In this document: positions 8,289-17,937 of the stretch, in pieces | Position numbering within the stretch: position 1 is the first letter of the stretch | Layout: each line of letters begins with the position of its first letter | DNA from: Crocinitomicaceae bacterium | Lineage (GTDB): Bacteria > Bacteroidota > Bacteroidia > Flavobacteriales_D > Crocinitomicaceae | Assembly: GCA_016719925.1 (NCBI GenBank) | Contig: JADJYC010000002.1 | Location: 496,001 to 560,000 of the forward strand | Reading direction: 5' to 3' | Length of the DNA: 64,000 nucleotides | Program-made: the position numbers and the translations under genes | Notes under the pieces: generated by a model | Seen by the model: only the letters and a program-made list of their open reading frames with translations | Databases searched by the model: none | Told to the model about the DNA's origin: nothing

Positions 8289-10222
8289 ATGTCAGAAAAT
8301 AAAAACCAAAAATATTGCAACAGCCTGACGAAATACACACGGTTAAAAACGCGTGAAGTAATTGTTGGCGGAATTGGTTTTGGCGGAGATAATCCGATTC
8401 GTGTTCAGTCGATGACCACAACTGACACCATGGATACGACCTCTTCAGTTGAGCAGGCTATTCGTATGATTGAAGCCGGATGTGAACTGGTAAGATACAC
8501 TGCTCCATCGATCAAAGAAGCAGAAAATTTAAAAACATTCGGGAGGAATTAAATTCAAAAGGCTATACAACACCCATTGTTGCTGATATTCACTTTACCC
8601 CCAACGCCGCCGAAGAAGCAGCTCATCATATTGAAAAAATCAGGGTGAATCCGGGAAATTATGCCGACAAGAAAAAATTTGAAACGCATGAGTATACCGA
8701 TGAATCGTATGCAGAAGAGCTGAAGCGCATTCGTGAAAAATTCACACCGCTCGTATTGTTGTGTAAAGAAAAAAAGCGTGCCATGCGCATTGGAACAAAT
8801 CATGGTTCACTTTCAGATCGCATCATGAGCCGTTATGGTGATTCACCGCTTGGTATGGTTGAATCTGCTTTGGAATTTGTTCAGATATGCGAAGACAACA
8901 ATTATTTTGATCTCATCATTTCAATGAAATCAAGCAACGCGCAAGTGATGGTTCAGGCCTATCGTCTGTTGGTTGCAAAAATGCTTGAGCGCGGAAAAAT
9001 TTACCCTTTACATTTAGGCGTAACTGAGGCTGGCGACGGTGAAGACGGAAGAATCAAATCAGCTGTTGGAATTGGAACTTTGCTTGAAGACGGAATTGGT
9101 GATACCATTCGCGTTTCACTCACCGAAGAACCGGAATTTGAAATTCCCGTTGCAAAAAAATTAGCGGAACGTTACAAAAACAGACCTTACCATTTTGACA
9201 TTGCGCCTATCGATTTTGACCTGCCATACAACCCGTTTGAATACGCACGCAGAAAAACAAAACCTATTTTAAACATAGGTGATCATCATGTTCCCGTAAT
9301 TGTTTCTGATCTGAGTCAGCTGAATGAAATCAAACCTGCCAATCTTTTTGCTTACGGCTACATTTATAATATAGTGGATGATAAATGGACCATCAAAGAT
9401 CAGGCGGTCGATTATTTGTATACCGGAAATATAATTCCAGAATTTGAATTGCCCGGAACATTAGGTGTTATTGTAGAACATGAAGTATGGAAAAACCAGA
9501 ATCAGGTTTATCCGGTTTTTGAAATTGATGATTTTATTGAATCAGAAAACAGAAGTGAGGTAATCAATTTTGTACGGGTTGATGCGGGTGAGCTGGAAAA
9601 TTTTCATCGTATTAAAACGATTTCTGATGAGCCGGTTGTTCTTGTTTTGCGCAGTGATAATACGCATTGTGCAGCTGAAATGAGAAGGTTTTTTGCGGAG
9701 CTGATGCATCGTGGAATTGACTTGCCGGTTATTATTCAAAATTCTTATAAAGATTTTGACAACGAAACTTTTCAGCTTTACAGCGCAACTGATTTCGGAA
9801 CTTTACTGATTGATGGAATGGGAGACGGTATTTGTATCCGTACAAAAAACTGTTCAACACCACAACTCACTACTTCAACCGGATTTGGAATTCTGCAAGC
9901 AACACGCACACGCATTTCAAAAACAGAATACATTTCATGTCCTTCTTGCGGAAGAACATTGTTTGATTTACAGGAAACCACTGCAAAAATCCGTGCAAAA
10001 ACAAATCATCTTAAAGGACTCAAAATTGGAATTATGGGTTGTATTGTCAACGGCCCGGGTGAAATGGCAGATGCCGATTACGGCTATGTAGGTGTTGGAA
10101 AAGGAAAAATAAATCTCTACAAAGAAAAAACCGTTGTCAGAAAAAATGTTTCAGAAGATGAAGCTGTTCAGGCATTGATTGATCTTATCAAAGAGCATGG
10201 TGATTGGGTGGAGGAAATTTAA
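8289..10222 (+). CDS. ispG: 4-hydroxy-3-methylbut-2-enyl diphosphate synthase, frameshifted
   Basis: The Fe-S enzyme of the MEP isoprenoid pathway, converting MEcPP to HMBPP. The frame starts at ATG 8289 and breaks in the A5 run at 8531-8535. One extra A restores KNIREELNSKG and a 644-residue protein, the long Bacteroidota form with an internal insertion. Cluster cysteines are in CPSCGRT and MGCIVNGPGE near the C-terminus. The gene is normally essential and the two halves join cleanly, so I read the break as a base-calling error. Confidence 0.93.
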
Positions 10223-10226
10223 TCCC

Positions 10227-10436
10227 TCACTCCTGACAACGCTTAACGGTTAACTTAAAATTTCCGGCTGCCAGATTACTTTCAGCAGAATCAAAAATGG
10301 TTTGCGTTAATTTTCCAAACTGAAAAGATCTGTCATATTGCAACGGAAACGAATCTGAAAATTCATAATATCCTGCAACCAGAAAAACAAATAATACAAG
10401 ACCGAGTCTGAAATGATTAAATAGTTTTAAAAACAT
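10227..10436 (-). CDS. Small putative membrane protein
   Basis: A 69-residue frame from ATG 10436 (MFLKLFNHF) with one hydrophobic segment (about 9-24) and a hydrophilic outer part. It converges on ispG with 4 nt between stops. No family is recognised. The composition is plausible for a real small gene, but there is no independent support. Confidence 0.45.
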   Translation of the reverse strand: MFLKLFNHFRLGLVLFVFLVAGYYEFSDSFPLQYDRSFQFGKLTQTIFDSAESNLAAGNFKLTVKRCQE

Positions 10437-10607
10437 CGAATGTAAACGTTGGTTGAAATTATATGCAAATTGAGCCAACTGCTATTAATCCACTGTTACC
10501 TGATTTTTAAGAAATTACCTTTCAGGTTTAACAAATCATAACAGAGAATCAGGTTAATTTTGAATTACCTTAAAATATTGCTTCTTACCATCCGTCAACA
10601 CCAAAAA

Positions 10608-11198
10608 ATGCAAGATAAGTCAAAAATGACCATAGCAAAACAAGCGGTTTTAGACAGGGATATTGCGCAGGCTGTTGAAAAGGAAAGAGGCAGACTGTTC
10701 AATTTCATACGCAAACGCGTTAAATCAACACTGGATGCTGAAGATATTCTTCAGGACGTATTTTACCAGTTTGTGCGCGTATCACAAGAGGTAGAAACCA
10801 TTGAAAAAGTAAGTTCATGGTTGTTTCAGGTTGCCCGTAACCGCATCACTGATTTGTACCGCAAAAATAAACCTGTAAATTTTTCACAGTTTGATATGGG
10901 TTCTGATGATGAAGAAGGATCCCTGAATTTTGAAGATTATATTCCGGATATCACCGACATGCCGGATGCAAAACTTACACGCGAAATGGTATGGGAAACT
11001 TTGGAAGAAGGTCTTTCTGAACTTCCGGCTGAGCAAAGAGATGTTTTCAGAATGCATGAATTTGAAGATCTGTCTTTCAATGAAATCTCAGAACTTACTG
11101 GCGAAGGAGTGAATACATTAATCTCCAGAAAAAGATATGCTATTCTGCATCTGAGAAAAAAAATGGGTGAATTGTACAATGAAATTTTAAAAAACTAA
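10608..11198 (+). CDS. ECF-type RNA polymerase sigma factor
   Basis: About 196 residues from ATG 10608; ATG 10626 is also possible. Region 2 contains DAEDILQDVFYQF and WLFQVARNRITDLYR. Region 4 contains LPAEQRDVFRMHEFEDLSF and a helix-turn-helix ending NTLISRKRYAILHLR. An acidic linker (DDEEGSLNFEDY) joins the domains. No anti-sigma factor is recognisable, but the next gene, 6 nt downstream, is a small membrane protein that could fill that role. It probably redirects polymerase to envelope or metal-stress promoters; this is inference. Confidence 0.9.
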   Translation: MQDKSKMTIAKQAVLDRDIAQAVEKERGRLFNFIRKRVKSTLDAEDILQDVFYQFVRVSQEVETIEKVSSWLFQVARNRITDLYRKNKPVNFSQFDMGSDDEEGSLNFEDYIPDITDMPDAKLTREMVWETLEEGLSELPAEQRDVFRMHEFEDLSFNEISELTGEGVNTLISRKRYAILHLRKKMGELYNEILKN

Positions 11199-11204
11199 GG
11201 CACT

Positions 11205-11534
11205 ATGAAAGGGAAATTTTTACTCTGGACGCTTCTGTTTGTGCTTCTTGCGGGGGCGCTTACTGCAACAGTTATGTATCTCTGGAACTGGCTGATGCCT
11301 GAAATATTTGGATTGACAACAATTACTTTCTGGCAGGCACTTGGAATTTTAGTATTGTCTAAAATACTTTTTGGCGCACATTGGAGTAAACATAAACACA
11401 GTTGTCACGGCGGTCATCATTATGGATGGAAAGAAAAATTCAAATCCAAATGGAATGAAATGTCTGATGAAGACAAGAAAAAATGGGAACAAAAATTCTG
11501 CGGAATGAAATCTAAAACTGAAAATAATTCCTGA
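11205..11534 (+). CDS. Small His-rich membrane protein co-transcribed with the sigma factor
   Basis: A 109-residue protein with two hydrophobic segments (about 5-28 and 38-58), then a His-rich stretch HWSKHKHSCHGGHHYGW and a charged tail KSKWNEMSDEDKKKWEQK. The His/Cys cluster could bind a metal such as Zn, Ni or Cu. It begins 6 nt after the sigma gene stop, so they form an operon. The family is not known to me. Its role as membrane partner or target of the sigma factor is inference. Confidence 0.75.
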   Translation: MKGKFLLWTLLFVLLAGALTATVMYLWNWLMPEIFGLTTITFWQALGILVLSKILFGAHWSKHKHSCHGGHHYGWKEKFKSKWNEMSDEDKKKWEQKFCGMKSKTENNS

Positions 11535-12192
11535 TTACACTACCAGAATTTTCTGTACAAGTTCTTTACCATCTTCTCTCCTTACTGCAACAAAATAAAT
11601 ACCTCTGGTAAATGATGTCAGTGAAAAAGACGTGATTTTTTCGAGTGGCGCATTCAAAACTATTTCTCCGGATAAATTATACATCCTGATCCGTGATCCA
11701 ACAGAAGCATCATCTAAAAAAATATGAATAACCTGCTGGGAAAAATTTATCTGCGCCCAGGATTGCTGAATTGTATCTGTATTATTTTGAGATGAATATA
11801 TAAAAAGAAGCGTGTCTGAAAACTCCGGTATCTCCTCAACAGAAATGATGAATGAAACTTCACCCGTTCCCTCTGTTCCGTTTGCAGCCAGATTGATTGA
11901 CATGTATCCCTGGCCATCCGGTTCAAGCATTCCAAATGTACCATCATCCGGTAATTTTATATAACAAAAGGTATTTGTGCATCCGGTGGCTGACCATTCT
12001 GAAGGCACATCTGCTGAAAACAGATTAAAATTAACTGTTAGCGGAGAATCAGTATTATTGGAAATAAAAATATATTCCGTGCTGTAATAATCAGGCTCAA
12101 TACTTTTTTCCAGAATTTTTGAAGGAGAAAAAGTAAGGGGTTGTGAAAAAACCATCAGGGAATTAAAAGAAAACTCCGGTAAAATAGTTCAT
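11535..12192 (-). CDS. Small T9SS-exported protein, start region frameshifted
   Basis: The open frame from 12155 (206 aa) lacks a signal peptide. Removing one T near 12160 joins it to ATG 12192 and gives the leader MNYFTGVFFNSLMVFSQ, ending in the FSQ cut site common in this phylum. The body is beta-rich. The C-terminal 75 residues (RIRMYNLSGEIV, then FTRGIYFVAV and KILVV) resemble a type A T9SS sorting domain. Function of the cargo is unknown. Converges on the His-rich membrane gene with no gap. Confidence 0.65.
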
Positions 12193-12218
12193 CCAGCCAA
12201 AACGATTTTCTCCTGAAA

Positions 12219-13524
12219 TTATTGTTCAATCTCTTCCTCAACCGGTTCGTCACCCGTCATGATATAACGTGTGACCGGCATAGAATCCAGTTGCGCTTTT
12301 ATTGGTTTAATGTACTCCAGATAATGGGGTAATAAAGAGTCAACCATCGGCACACTTTCCGGAAATTTTTCAGCACGGTGATCAATTTGCTGACCATTTT
12401 CCAGAAACGGTAACACACATGCGGGCCTGTTGCAAGTCCGGTACTTCCTACATATCCAATAATATCTCCCTGCTTTACATACACCCCTTTTTTGATTCCG
12501 GGAGCAAAACCAGACATGTGCAAATATTGTGTTTCATAGGTCTCGTTGTGATGAATCTTTACATAATTTCCATTTCCGCCGGCGTAAGTTGCTGCAATCA
12601 CAGTTCCGTCAGCCGTTGCCATAATGGGTGTTCCGTGAGGTGCAGCGTAATCTGTTCCCAGATGCGCTTTCCATTTTTTCTGAACCGGGTGAAAACGCTT
12701 CATGGTAAAGCCTGAACTGATGCGCGAATATTTAACCGGCGCCATCAGAAAAGGTCGTTTCATTTCTTTACCTGCTGTATCAAAATAACCTATTTGTTTG
12801 TTTGCAGAATCAATTACATATCTGAAGGCAAAAAATTCTTTTCCCTGATGTTTGAACCAGGCAGCTTTAATATCACCTACAGAGTAAGGAGTACCTTCCA
12901 CTGATTTTTCATTGTAAACAACTTTAAATTCATCACCGGGATGCAATTTAAAAAAGTCAATTGTCCATGCAAAAACACCGGCAATAAACTCTGCCATTTC
13001 ACCGGTCATATTGATGTCTTTCATTTGCTGATCAAGTGCAAAGGTGAGGTTTGAATTTTTTACAATTTCACCTGAAAGTATTTTTTCAGCAGTACTTGTT
13101 TCTTTTTCTCTTTTTGTTACAACAACTGAATCATTTCTAAAATCGAAAACTACAAATTCAACCACGTTTTTAGGATAAATACAGTACAAGGCTTTTTTTG
13201 AAGTATCGCCAATTTCTGAAAGTACAAGAAACGGAACACCTTCTTTCACATATTTCAATCCAACAAGCGAATCAGCTGCAAGTTCAGCGGCCAGATTAAT
13301 ATTCACCTGTGAAACTCCGTATTTGGAAAACATGTGACTCATGGTCCATTCAGGCTGAACCGTATCACGTATTACCTGAAAAGAATCAAGATTAAATCCA
13401 TATTCAATCTCCGGCTCTTTTACAACAACAGAATCTTTTTCAACTGAATCAGATTCAGCATTTCCGCCACATGAAAAAAGGAGAGTAATGCCGCAAAAAC
13501 AGCCAGTGAAAAATATAATCGCAT
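12219..13524 (-). CDS. M23 peptidase lipoprotein (LytM-like), two frameshifts
   Basis: Restoring one base in the A6 run at 13474-13479 and one in the T4 run at 12397-12400 gives a 435-residue protein. It begins MRLYFSLAVFAALLS with a lipobox cysteine at FSCGG. The M23 domain has zinc ligands in HLGTDYAAPHGTP, HNETYETQYLHMS and TGLATGPHVCY. M23 enzymes are peptidoglycan endopeptidases, or degenerate activators; here the H-x-H and H-x(n)-D ligands look intact. It is anchored to the outer or inner membrane facing the periplasm. The C-terminal tail is acidic. Confidence 0.85.
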
Positions 13525-13627
13525 GATCAGGTTAAGGTTTCTGCAAATTTAGGCAGATGATGAGCCTAATCAAAACAAATGTCTTAATGTTTATTAAACG
13601 TCAGATGTTTATGAGAATTCGTTCTGA

Positions 13628-13768
13628 TCAGATATTCACAAGCAGATTTTCTGTGCGGATGGAGTCAGCCATTACGTCTTCTACCAATGCCCCGCCCCAT
13701 TCATCTAAAACCGGATTGGGATAATTGCAATAAACGAAATACGGATATTTAGGACGTGAACTGACCAT
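13628..13768 (-). pseudogene. Duplicated C-terminal fragment of the tryptophan dioxygenase gene
   Basis: A 46-codon frame from ATG 13768 ends in LDEWGGALVEDVMADSIRTE and LLVNI. This mirrors the neighbouring dioxygenase tail EEWGKAWVEEVMADGIRTE and LRENI. The rest of the enzyme is absent, so it is a relic of a tandem copy. It lies 51 nt downstream of the full gene. It could be translated as a small peptide, but there is no sign of that. Confidence 0.6.
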
Positions 13769-13818
13769 AGGGAAAAAATTTTTGGAATTTGAAATTTTGG
13801 ATTTGGTATTTTATACCA

Positions 13819-14844
13819 TTAAATGTTCTCCCGTAAATTTTCTGTACGAATACCATCAGCCATAACCTCTTCTACCCAAGCTTTACCCCATTCTTCTTTC
13901 TCTTGCTGTGACCACAATTCAGGGTAAAAAATTCTGCGTTGAAAACGGGGTGGTAAATAATTCTGCCAGTTGGTTCCGCCGGTTCCTTTTGATTCACCTT
14001 TGTCTTTAGCCAGGTATCTCACCGCAGTTCTGTAATGAACAAGCGGCCAGTTGATATTTACATTGACATCCAGCTCGCGTAATTCTTTAATCAGTTTCGG
14101 ATTTTTTCTGTCTGTTTCATTTAATTCCTGTACTTTTTTCCAGACGTTTGTATTTTCATATTCATCAGCCAGTTTATGAAAATCAGCCATGTATTTTTGT
14201 TCAAAGTGTTTAAGAGTTAAGGTTTTTTCACCCGTCTCTTCAACAATAGCACCTTGCTTCCAGTAAATATTATCCAGTTGTTCATGTACCTCAGCATTCC
14301 ACAAATGCTGACGTTTTGATTCATGCACCAGATATCTCAGATCAGTACATGCGATTTCAATTCTGCGATAACTTGCTGTTTGAAAACCACTCGCTGAAAG
14401 CAATGACATTCTGAATTTGGTAAACTGATCTTTATCCATTCCAAAACGCATCACATCAAATGATTTAGTGAGTGCTTCAAAATATTTATTGATTCTGCGC
14501 AAACGGTCAATCAGATAATTCACATCCAGTTTATCATACCAGCCAAGATCCTGACCCTGATCACTGATTTTTTTACCGTTGTTTGCAATCTGTTTCAGTT
14601 CATGCTCTGCGAGGCAGAAATACAATTCCGTTATCTGATGATAAACAATAAAAATCTTTTCATCCGGAAAATCCGTTTTGGGTTTTTGCAGACTCAATAA
14701 TGCATCTACTTCAATATAATCCCAATACGCCAAAGGATTAGCGTAAATTAATCCATCCAGATAAGAATTCAAATCCTGCCCGATAGAAGCATATTTATCT
14801 TTTAAAATTTGAATACGTTTTAAGGTCTCATCATTTATTTCCAT
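13819..14844 (-). CDS. Tryptophan 2,3-dioxygenase family protein
   Basis: A 341-residue heme dioxygenase-like protein. YHQITELYF near residue 68 corresponds to the substrate-side His motif. VHYRTAVRYL followed by GESKGTGGTNW matches the heme-ligand His and the GTGG loop. Such enzymes open the indole ring of tryptophan to N-formylkynurenine in the cytoplasm. No kynurenine-pathway genes are adjacent. The gene is intact; a copy of its 3' end lies just downstream. Confidence 0.88.
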   Translation of the reverse strand: MEINDETLKRIQILKDKYASIGQDLNSYLDGLIYANPLAYWDYIEVDALLSLQKPKTDFPDEKIFIVYHQITELYFCLAEHELKQIANNGKKISDQGQDLGWYDKLDVNYLIDRLRRINKYFEALTKSFDVMRFGMDKDQFTKFRMSLLSASGFQTASYRRIEIACTDLRYLVHESKRQHLWNAEVHEQLDNIYWKQGAIVEETGEKTLTLKHFEQKYMADFHKLADEYENTNVWKKVQELNETDRKNPKLIKELRELDVNVNINWPLVHYRTAVRYLAKDKGESKGTGGTNWQNYLPPRFQRRIFYPELWSQQEKEEWGKAWVEEVMADGIRTENLRENI

Positions 14845-14925
14845 TGGATCTGTTTTTGTTTGGTCATAAAAATAGACATTTCTCCGTGCAGAATTCCTGA
14901 TACAAATCAGTATTACGGTTACGGC

Positions 14926-14985
14926 ACAAAAAAACCTGTTCCATGAGAATGAAACAGGTTCTTCTTAATCCCGCCTTTAGCGGGA
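14926..14985 (-). terminator. Rho-independent terminator of the DUF3108 gene plus second hairpin
   Basis: On the minus strand AACCTGTT (14960-14953) pairs perfectly with AACAGGTT (14940-14933) and is followed by a T-run. A second perfect stem, TCCCGC/GCGGGA (14969-14985), sits just before it. Confidence 0.85.
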
Positions 14986-15001
14986 CTAAACCATAACTTC
15001 T

Positions 15002-15817
15002 TTATTCGTTTATTTTCGCCATTGGATTCACAAGTCCCTCCCATCCGGTGAGGTGCATTTTCAGTGATCCAACCTTCAAATTTGCTTTGGCAAGAATCGG
15101 AATTTTGTTTCCGTCATCGGTAATCCATACAGTTAGATCTTCTTCGCTGTTAAACACACGCCCTTCCTGAACTATTGGTGCAAATTTATGACAGCGGAAT
15201 TTTCCTTTTCTGATTTTTACTTCTTCTTTCCCCAGGTACTTGATTTTAGTTGGATACAATTCATCATCCAGAAAAATATTCACGGTGAAAATGTCTCCTT
15301 TTTTAGCTTTGCTGAAATCAAGTGTTCTGGCATAATAGAATGATGAAATCATGTCCTGGCATAAATCCGGAATGTTGAATTTTTTTCCTTCGCCGTTATC
15401 AACTACATTTTTATGCTGATGAAAGGTATAATCCTGATTGATGATATATCCGCCCTCATCAACCCTTCTTACAAATAACCAGGGAAACATACCTTCAGCA
15501 TCCATGTATGATTCATAACGGTCATTCACTTTGTAAAACCACTCAAATGCTGAAATAGTTTTACCTGTACCTCTTACTTTCCAGAGTTTTCTGCCCTGAA
15601 CGGTTTTTTCAGATTCTTCTACAGTAAGAACCGCTTCACCGGCATCAAATGCTCCGTAAGAAAGTCTGTACGTTAGTTTTTCACCAGGTCTGAAAGCCGA
15701 ATGTTTGATTTTTGCAAACGTCTTGTCAGACTCACTTAACTGATCTGTCTGATCATTTGCCTGTGCTGAGAGAACAAATCCGATTGTCGCTACAGCGATT
15801 AATCCAAGTCCTTTCAT
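15002..15817 (-). CDS. DUF3108 exported protein
   Basis: A 271-residue protein with signal peptide MKGLGLIAVATIGFVLSAQA. The mature part has the DUF3108 pattern FRPGEKLTYRLSYGAFDAGEA, WFYKVNDRYESY and TVWITDDGNKIPI. Members are periplasmic or outer-membrane-associated proteins of unknown biochemical role, often next to lipid or envelope genes. It stands alone with its own terminator. Confidence 0.88.
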   Translation of the reverse strand: MKGLGLIAVATIGFVLSAQANDQTDQLSESDKTFAKIKHSAFRPGEKLTYRLSYGAFDAGEAVLTVEESEKTVQGRKLWKVRGTGKTISAFEWFYKVNDRYESYMDAEGMFPWLFVRRVDEGGYIINQDYTFHQHKNVVDNGEGKKFNIPDLCQDMISSFYYARTLDFSKAKKGDIFTVNIFLDDELYPTKIKYLGKEEVKIRKGKFRCHKFAPIVQEGRVFNSEEDLTVWITDDGNKIPILAKANLKVGSLKMHLTGWEGLVNPMAKINE

Positions 15818-16104
15818 AATTGAAATGTATTAATTGTTATGGTTATGTCAGGTAAATCAAAATCAATGCCAGACTGTTGTCGATGCTATCAGACACTTGG
15901 TCGAAATCGGTTTAGAAACGAAAAACGTCGTCAACCACAGGCTTTTCAATGTTATCACTTCAATAAATCAACGGGTTATTTAAAAAACTAAATGCAAAAA
16001 AGTATTGCAGTAACAGGAAAACTTTGTACATTTAGTACAGAGTAAGTAGTTTTTTTCATTTCAAAAGTTGATGAGCCTGACAAACGTGTCGGGCTTATCT
16101 TCTT
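15818..16104. other. Intergenic region without a recognisable gene
   Basis: About 290 nt between the start of the DUF3108 gene and the end of the glycosyltransferase operon. It holds the hairpin described next; no gene or RNA was recognised. Confidence 0.4.
16074..16095 (-). terminator. Hairpin terminating the glycosyltransferase operon
   Basis: AGCCTGACA (16074-16082) pairs with TGTCGGGCT (16087-16095) around an AACG loop, 9 nt after the GT9 stop on the minus strand. The T-rich stretch after it is weak. Confidence 0.55.
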
Positions 16105-17107
16105 TTAAGGAGCAGTGTTTTCCAGTTCTTTTATTACATCACGCAACGAAATATCCAGAGGTTGGGTGTCAGCCAATAATTTTTTTTCTTCCAGTATTTT
16201 TACCTTGATTCCCAGCGGTCTCCATCTTCCGGAATGAGTTGGCTTTTTTTGAGAAAACAGTCCGATTGCTTTTATACCCGTCAATCCGGCCAAATGCAGA
16301 GGGCCCGTGCTGGCCGCTACCAATGCCTGTGACTCACTTATAAAAACGATCAATTCTGCCAACGTCAGCTGTCCGGTAAGATCAAAAACATTTTGTTTTA
16401 CCGGAATTTTTTCTCTGAATATTAATCCTTCTTTTCTGTTCCGGTGAAAAAAATTTGAAATTGATTTTCATCCAGATCATTTGCCAGCTGCATAAAATTA
16501 TCCGTTCCCCACTCTCTGGCACTGCCCTGTGATTTTGGATGAAGCACAACATTCTTTTTTCCCTTAACAAGTAGTTTTCTGAACTTATCAGGCAGTGAAA
16601 TAACCGGAGCCAATGCGGCAAAAATATTCAATGACTCCAGACCAAAAATCTCTTTTATACCAAAAGGTTCGAGCAGTTTAACATTTAACTGTGCCTCATG
16701 CAAATCAGAATTTTTTCTGGTGAAATTTGGCCGGTGATTACAGGTGAAAAAATGAAAAAAACGATGTGATGTTCCAATCCGGTGTTTTACGCCGGATGCT
16801 TTTGCCCACTTTGCAATTTCTTTATCCGGGAAAACATGAATAAAAACATCCGGATTTTTTTGCCTGAGAAAATCTAATTTTTCAGCGGCTGATTTTTTTT
16901 GAATTTCTGACCAGTCCCAAAATTCATTTACGTGCTGACAGCAATCCACCACAGGTTTTGTATACGTCTTTCCTAAAAAAAAATAATATTCAGATGCGGA
17001 TTTCTCTGTTTCAAAATGCCCGCCAGCGAAAGTGTTAAACATACATCGCCAATGCTGTCGGTACGGCTGATTACAATTGTCTTTATTTTACTCAGATCAA
17101 TTTTCAT
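16105..17107 (-). CDS. Glycosyltransferase family 9 (heptosyltransferase-like), two frameshifts
   Basis: ATG 17107 opens IKTIVISRTDSIGDVCLTLS, the GT9 N-terminus. The frame breaks in the A9 run 16975-16983 and the T4 run 16432-16435. One added base at each gives 334 residues, including HPKSQGSAREWGTDNF, the FTGTEKEG loop and ASTGPLHLAGLTG, the NDP-sugar site of LPS heptosyltransferases. It probably adds a sugar to LPS core on the inner membrane. Its start overlaps the upstream GT2 by 4 nt. Confidence 0.88.
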
Positions 17108-17880
17108 TTGTCAACACTTAAGCCATTTGACCTGATCAGATTTCTCAGTTTTTGATATTTCTGAAAAGTTGCCCAGGCTGATAGACGGCAGATTCTGAAT
17201 CCGGTTTTGCCATCCAAAATTCCCAGTTTTATAAAATAATCTTTAAAAAATTTAACTGCCGGACTTAAATAAACAACTATCAGTGGAGCCTTTTTCCGAT
17301 CTTGAAACTGCGCTTTTGCAAGAATATCTGTAAAATATTTTATTTGTTTGTAATGGTCATCAATGGTGTAGTAACTGTAATGTAAGATGTCTCCTTTCAG
17401 ATGTTTTATCACTGCATTTTTATCTGTCATTTCATACTTATCATGCGGATTGGTTCCTCCCCATTTGCCTTTGCCTGAATCCCACAAACGCAATTTAGTG
17501 TCAGGGTACCAGCCACAGTGATGAACCCATTTACCGCAATAATTTGTGAGACGATTCATGGAGTAACCATCAGCTGAAAAGTTTTTCTTTACCTCCAGAA
17601 TTGATTTTTTTAAGGTGTCGTCCAATGCTTCATCTGCATCGAGTGAGAGAACATACGAATGTGATGCCTGAGTGATTGCCCAGTTCTTTTGCTGAATGTG
17701 ACCTTCAAATGCATGTTCAACAAATTTCACCGGATACTTTGAGCAGATGTTTTTTGTAGCGTCTTTTGAAAAAGAATCAACAACAACAATTTCATCTGCA
17801 ACTCCTTCCAGAGATTTCAGACAACGTTCAATATTTCTTTCTTCATTGAACGTGATTATTACTGCAGATAATTGAATCAC
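17104..17880 (-). CDS. Glycosyltransferase family 2 (WaaE/KdtX-like)
   Basis: A 258-residue cytoplasmic GT-A enzyme. The nucleotide-sugar site is LSAVIITFNEERNIERCL, DEIVVVDSFSKDAT follows, and the metal-binding motif is LDADEALDD. HYSYYTIDDHY and the basic C-terminus resemble LPS core glucosyltransferases of the WaaE group. The gene is intact. It is upstream of and overlaps the GT9 gene by 4 nt, suggesting sequential action on the same core oligosaccharide. Confidence 0.88.
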   Translation of the reverse strand: MIQLSAVIITFNEERNIERCLKSLEGVADEIVVVDSFSKDATKNICSKYPVKFVEHAFEGHIQQKNWAITQASHSYVLSLDADEALDDTLKKSILEVKKNFSADGYSMNRLTNYCGKWVHHCGWYPDTKLRLWDSGKGKWGGTNPHDKYEMTDKNAVIKHLKGDILHYSYYTIDDHYKQIKYFTDILAKAQFQDRKKAPLIVVYLSPAVKFFKDYFIKLGILDGKTGFRICRLSAWATFQKYQKLRNLIRSNGLSVDK

Positions 17881-17937
17881 GGTTTAAAATTAATCTATTT
17901 TGAAACGATGTAAACCAATAGTTGTTTCGTTTATCAG

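Noticed and set aside
15818..16104. Possible tRNA or small RNA gene
   Set aside because: No cloverleaf could be drawn; only a terminator-like hairpin is present.
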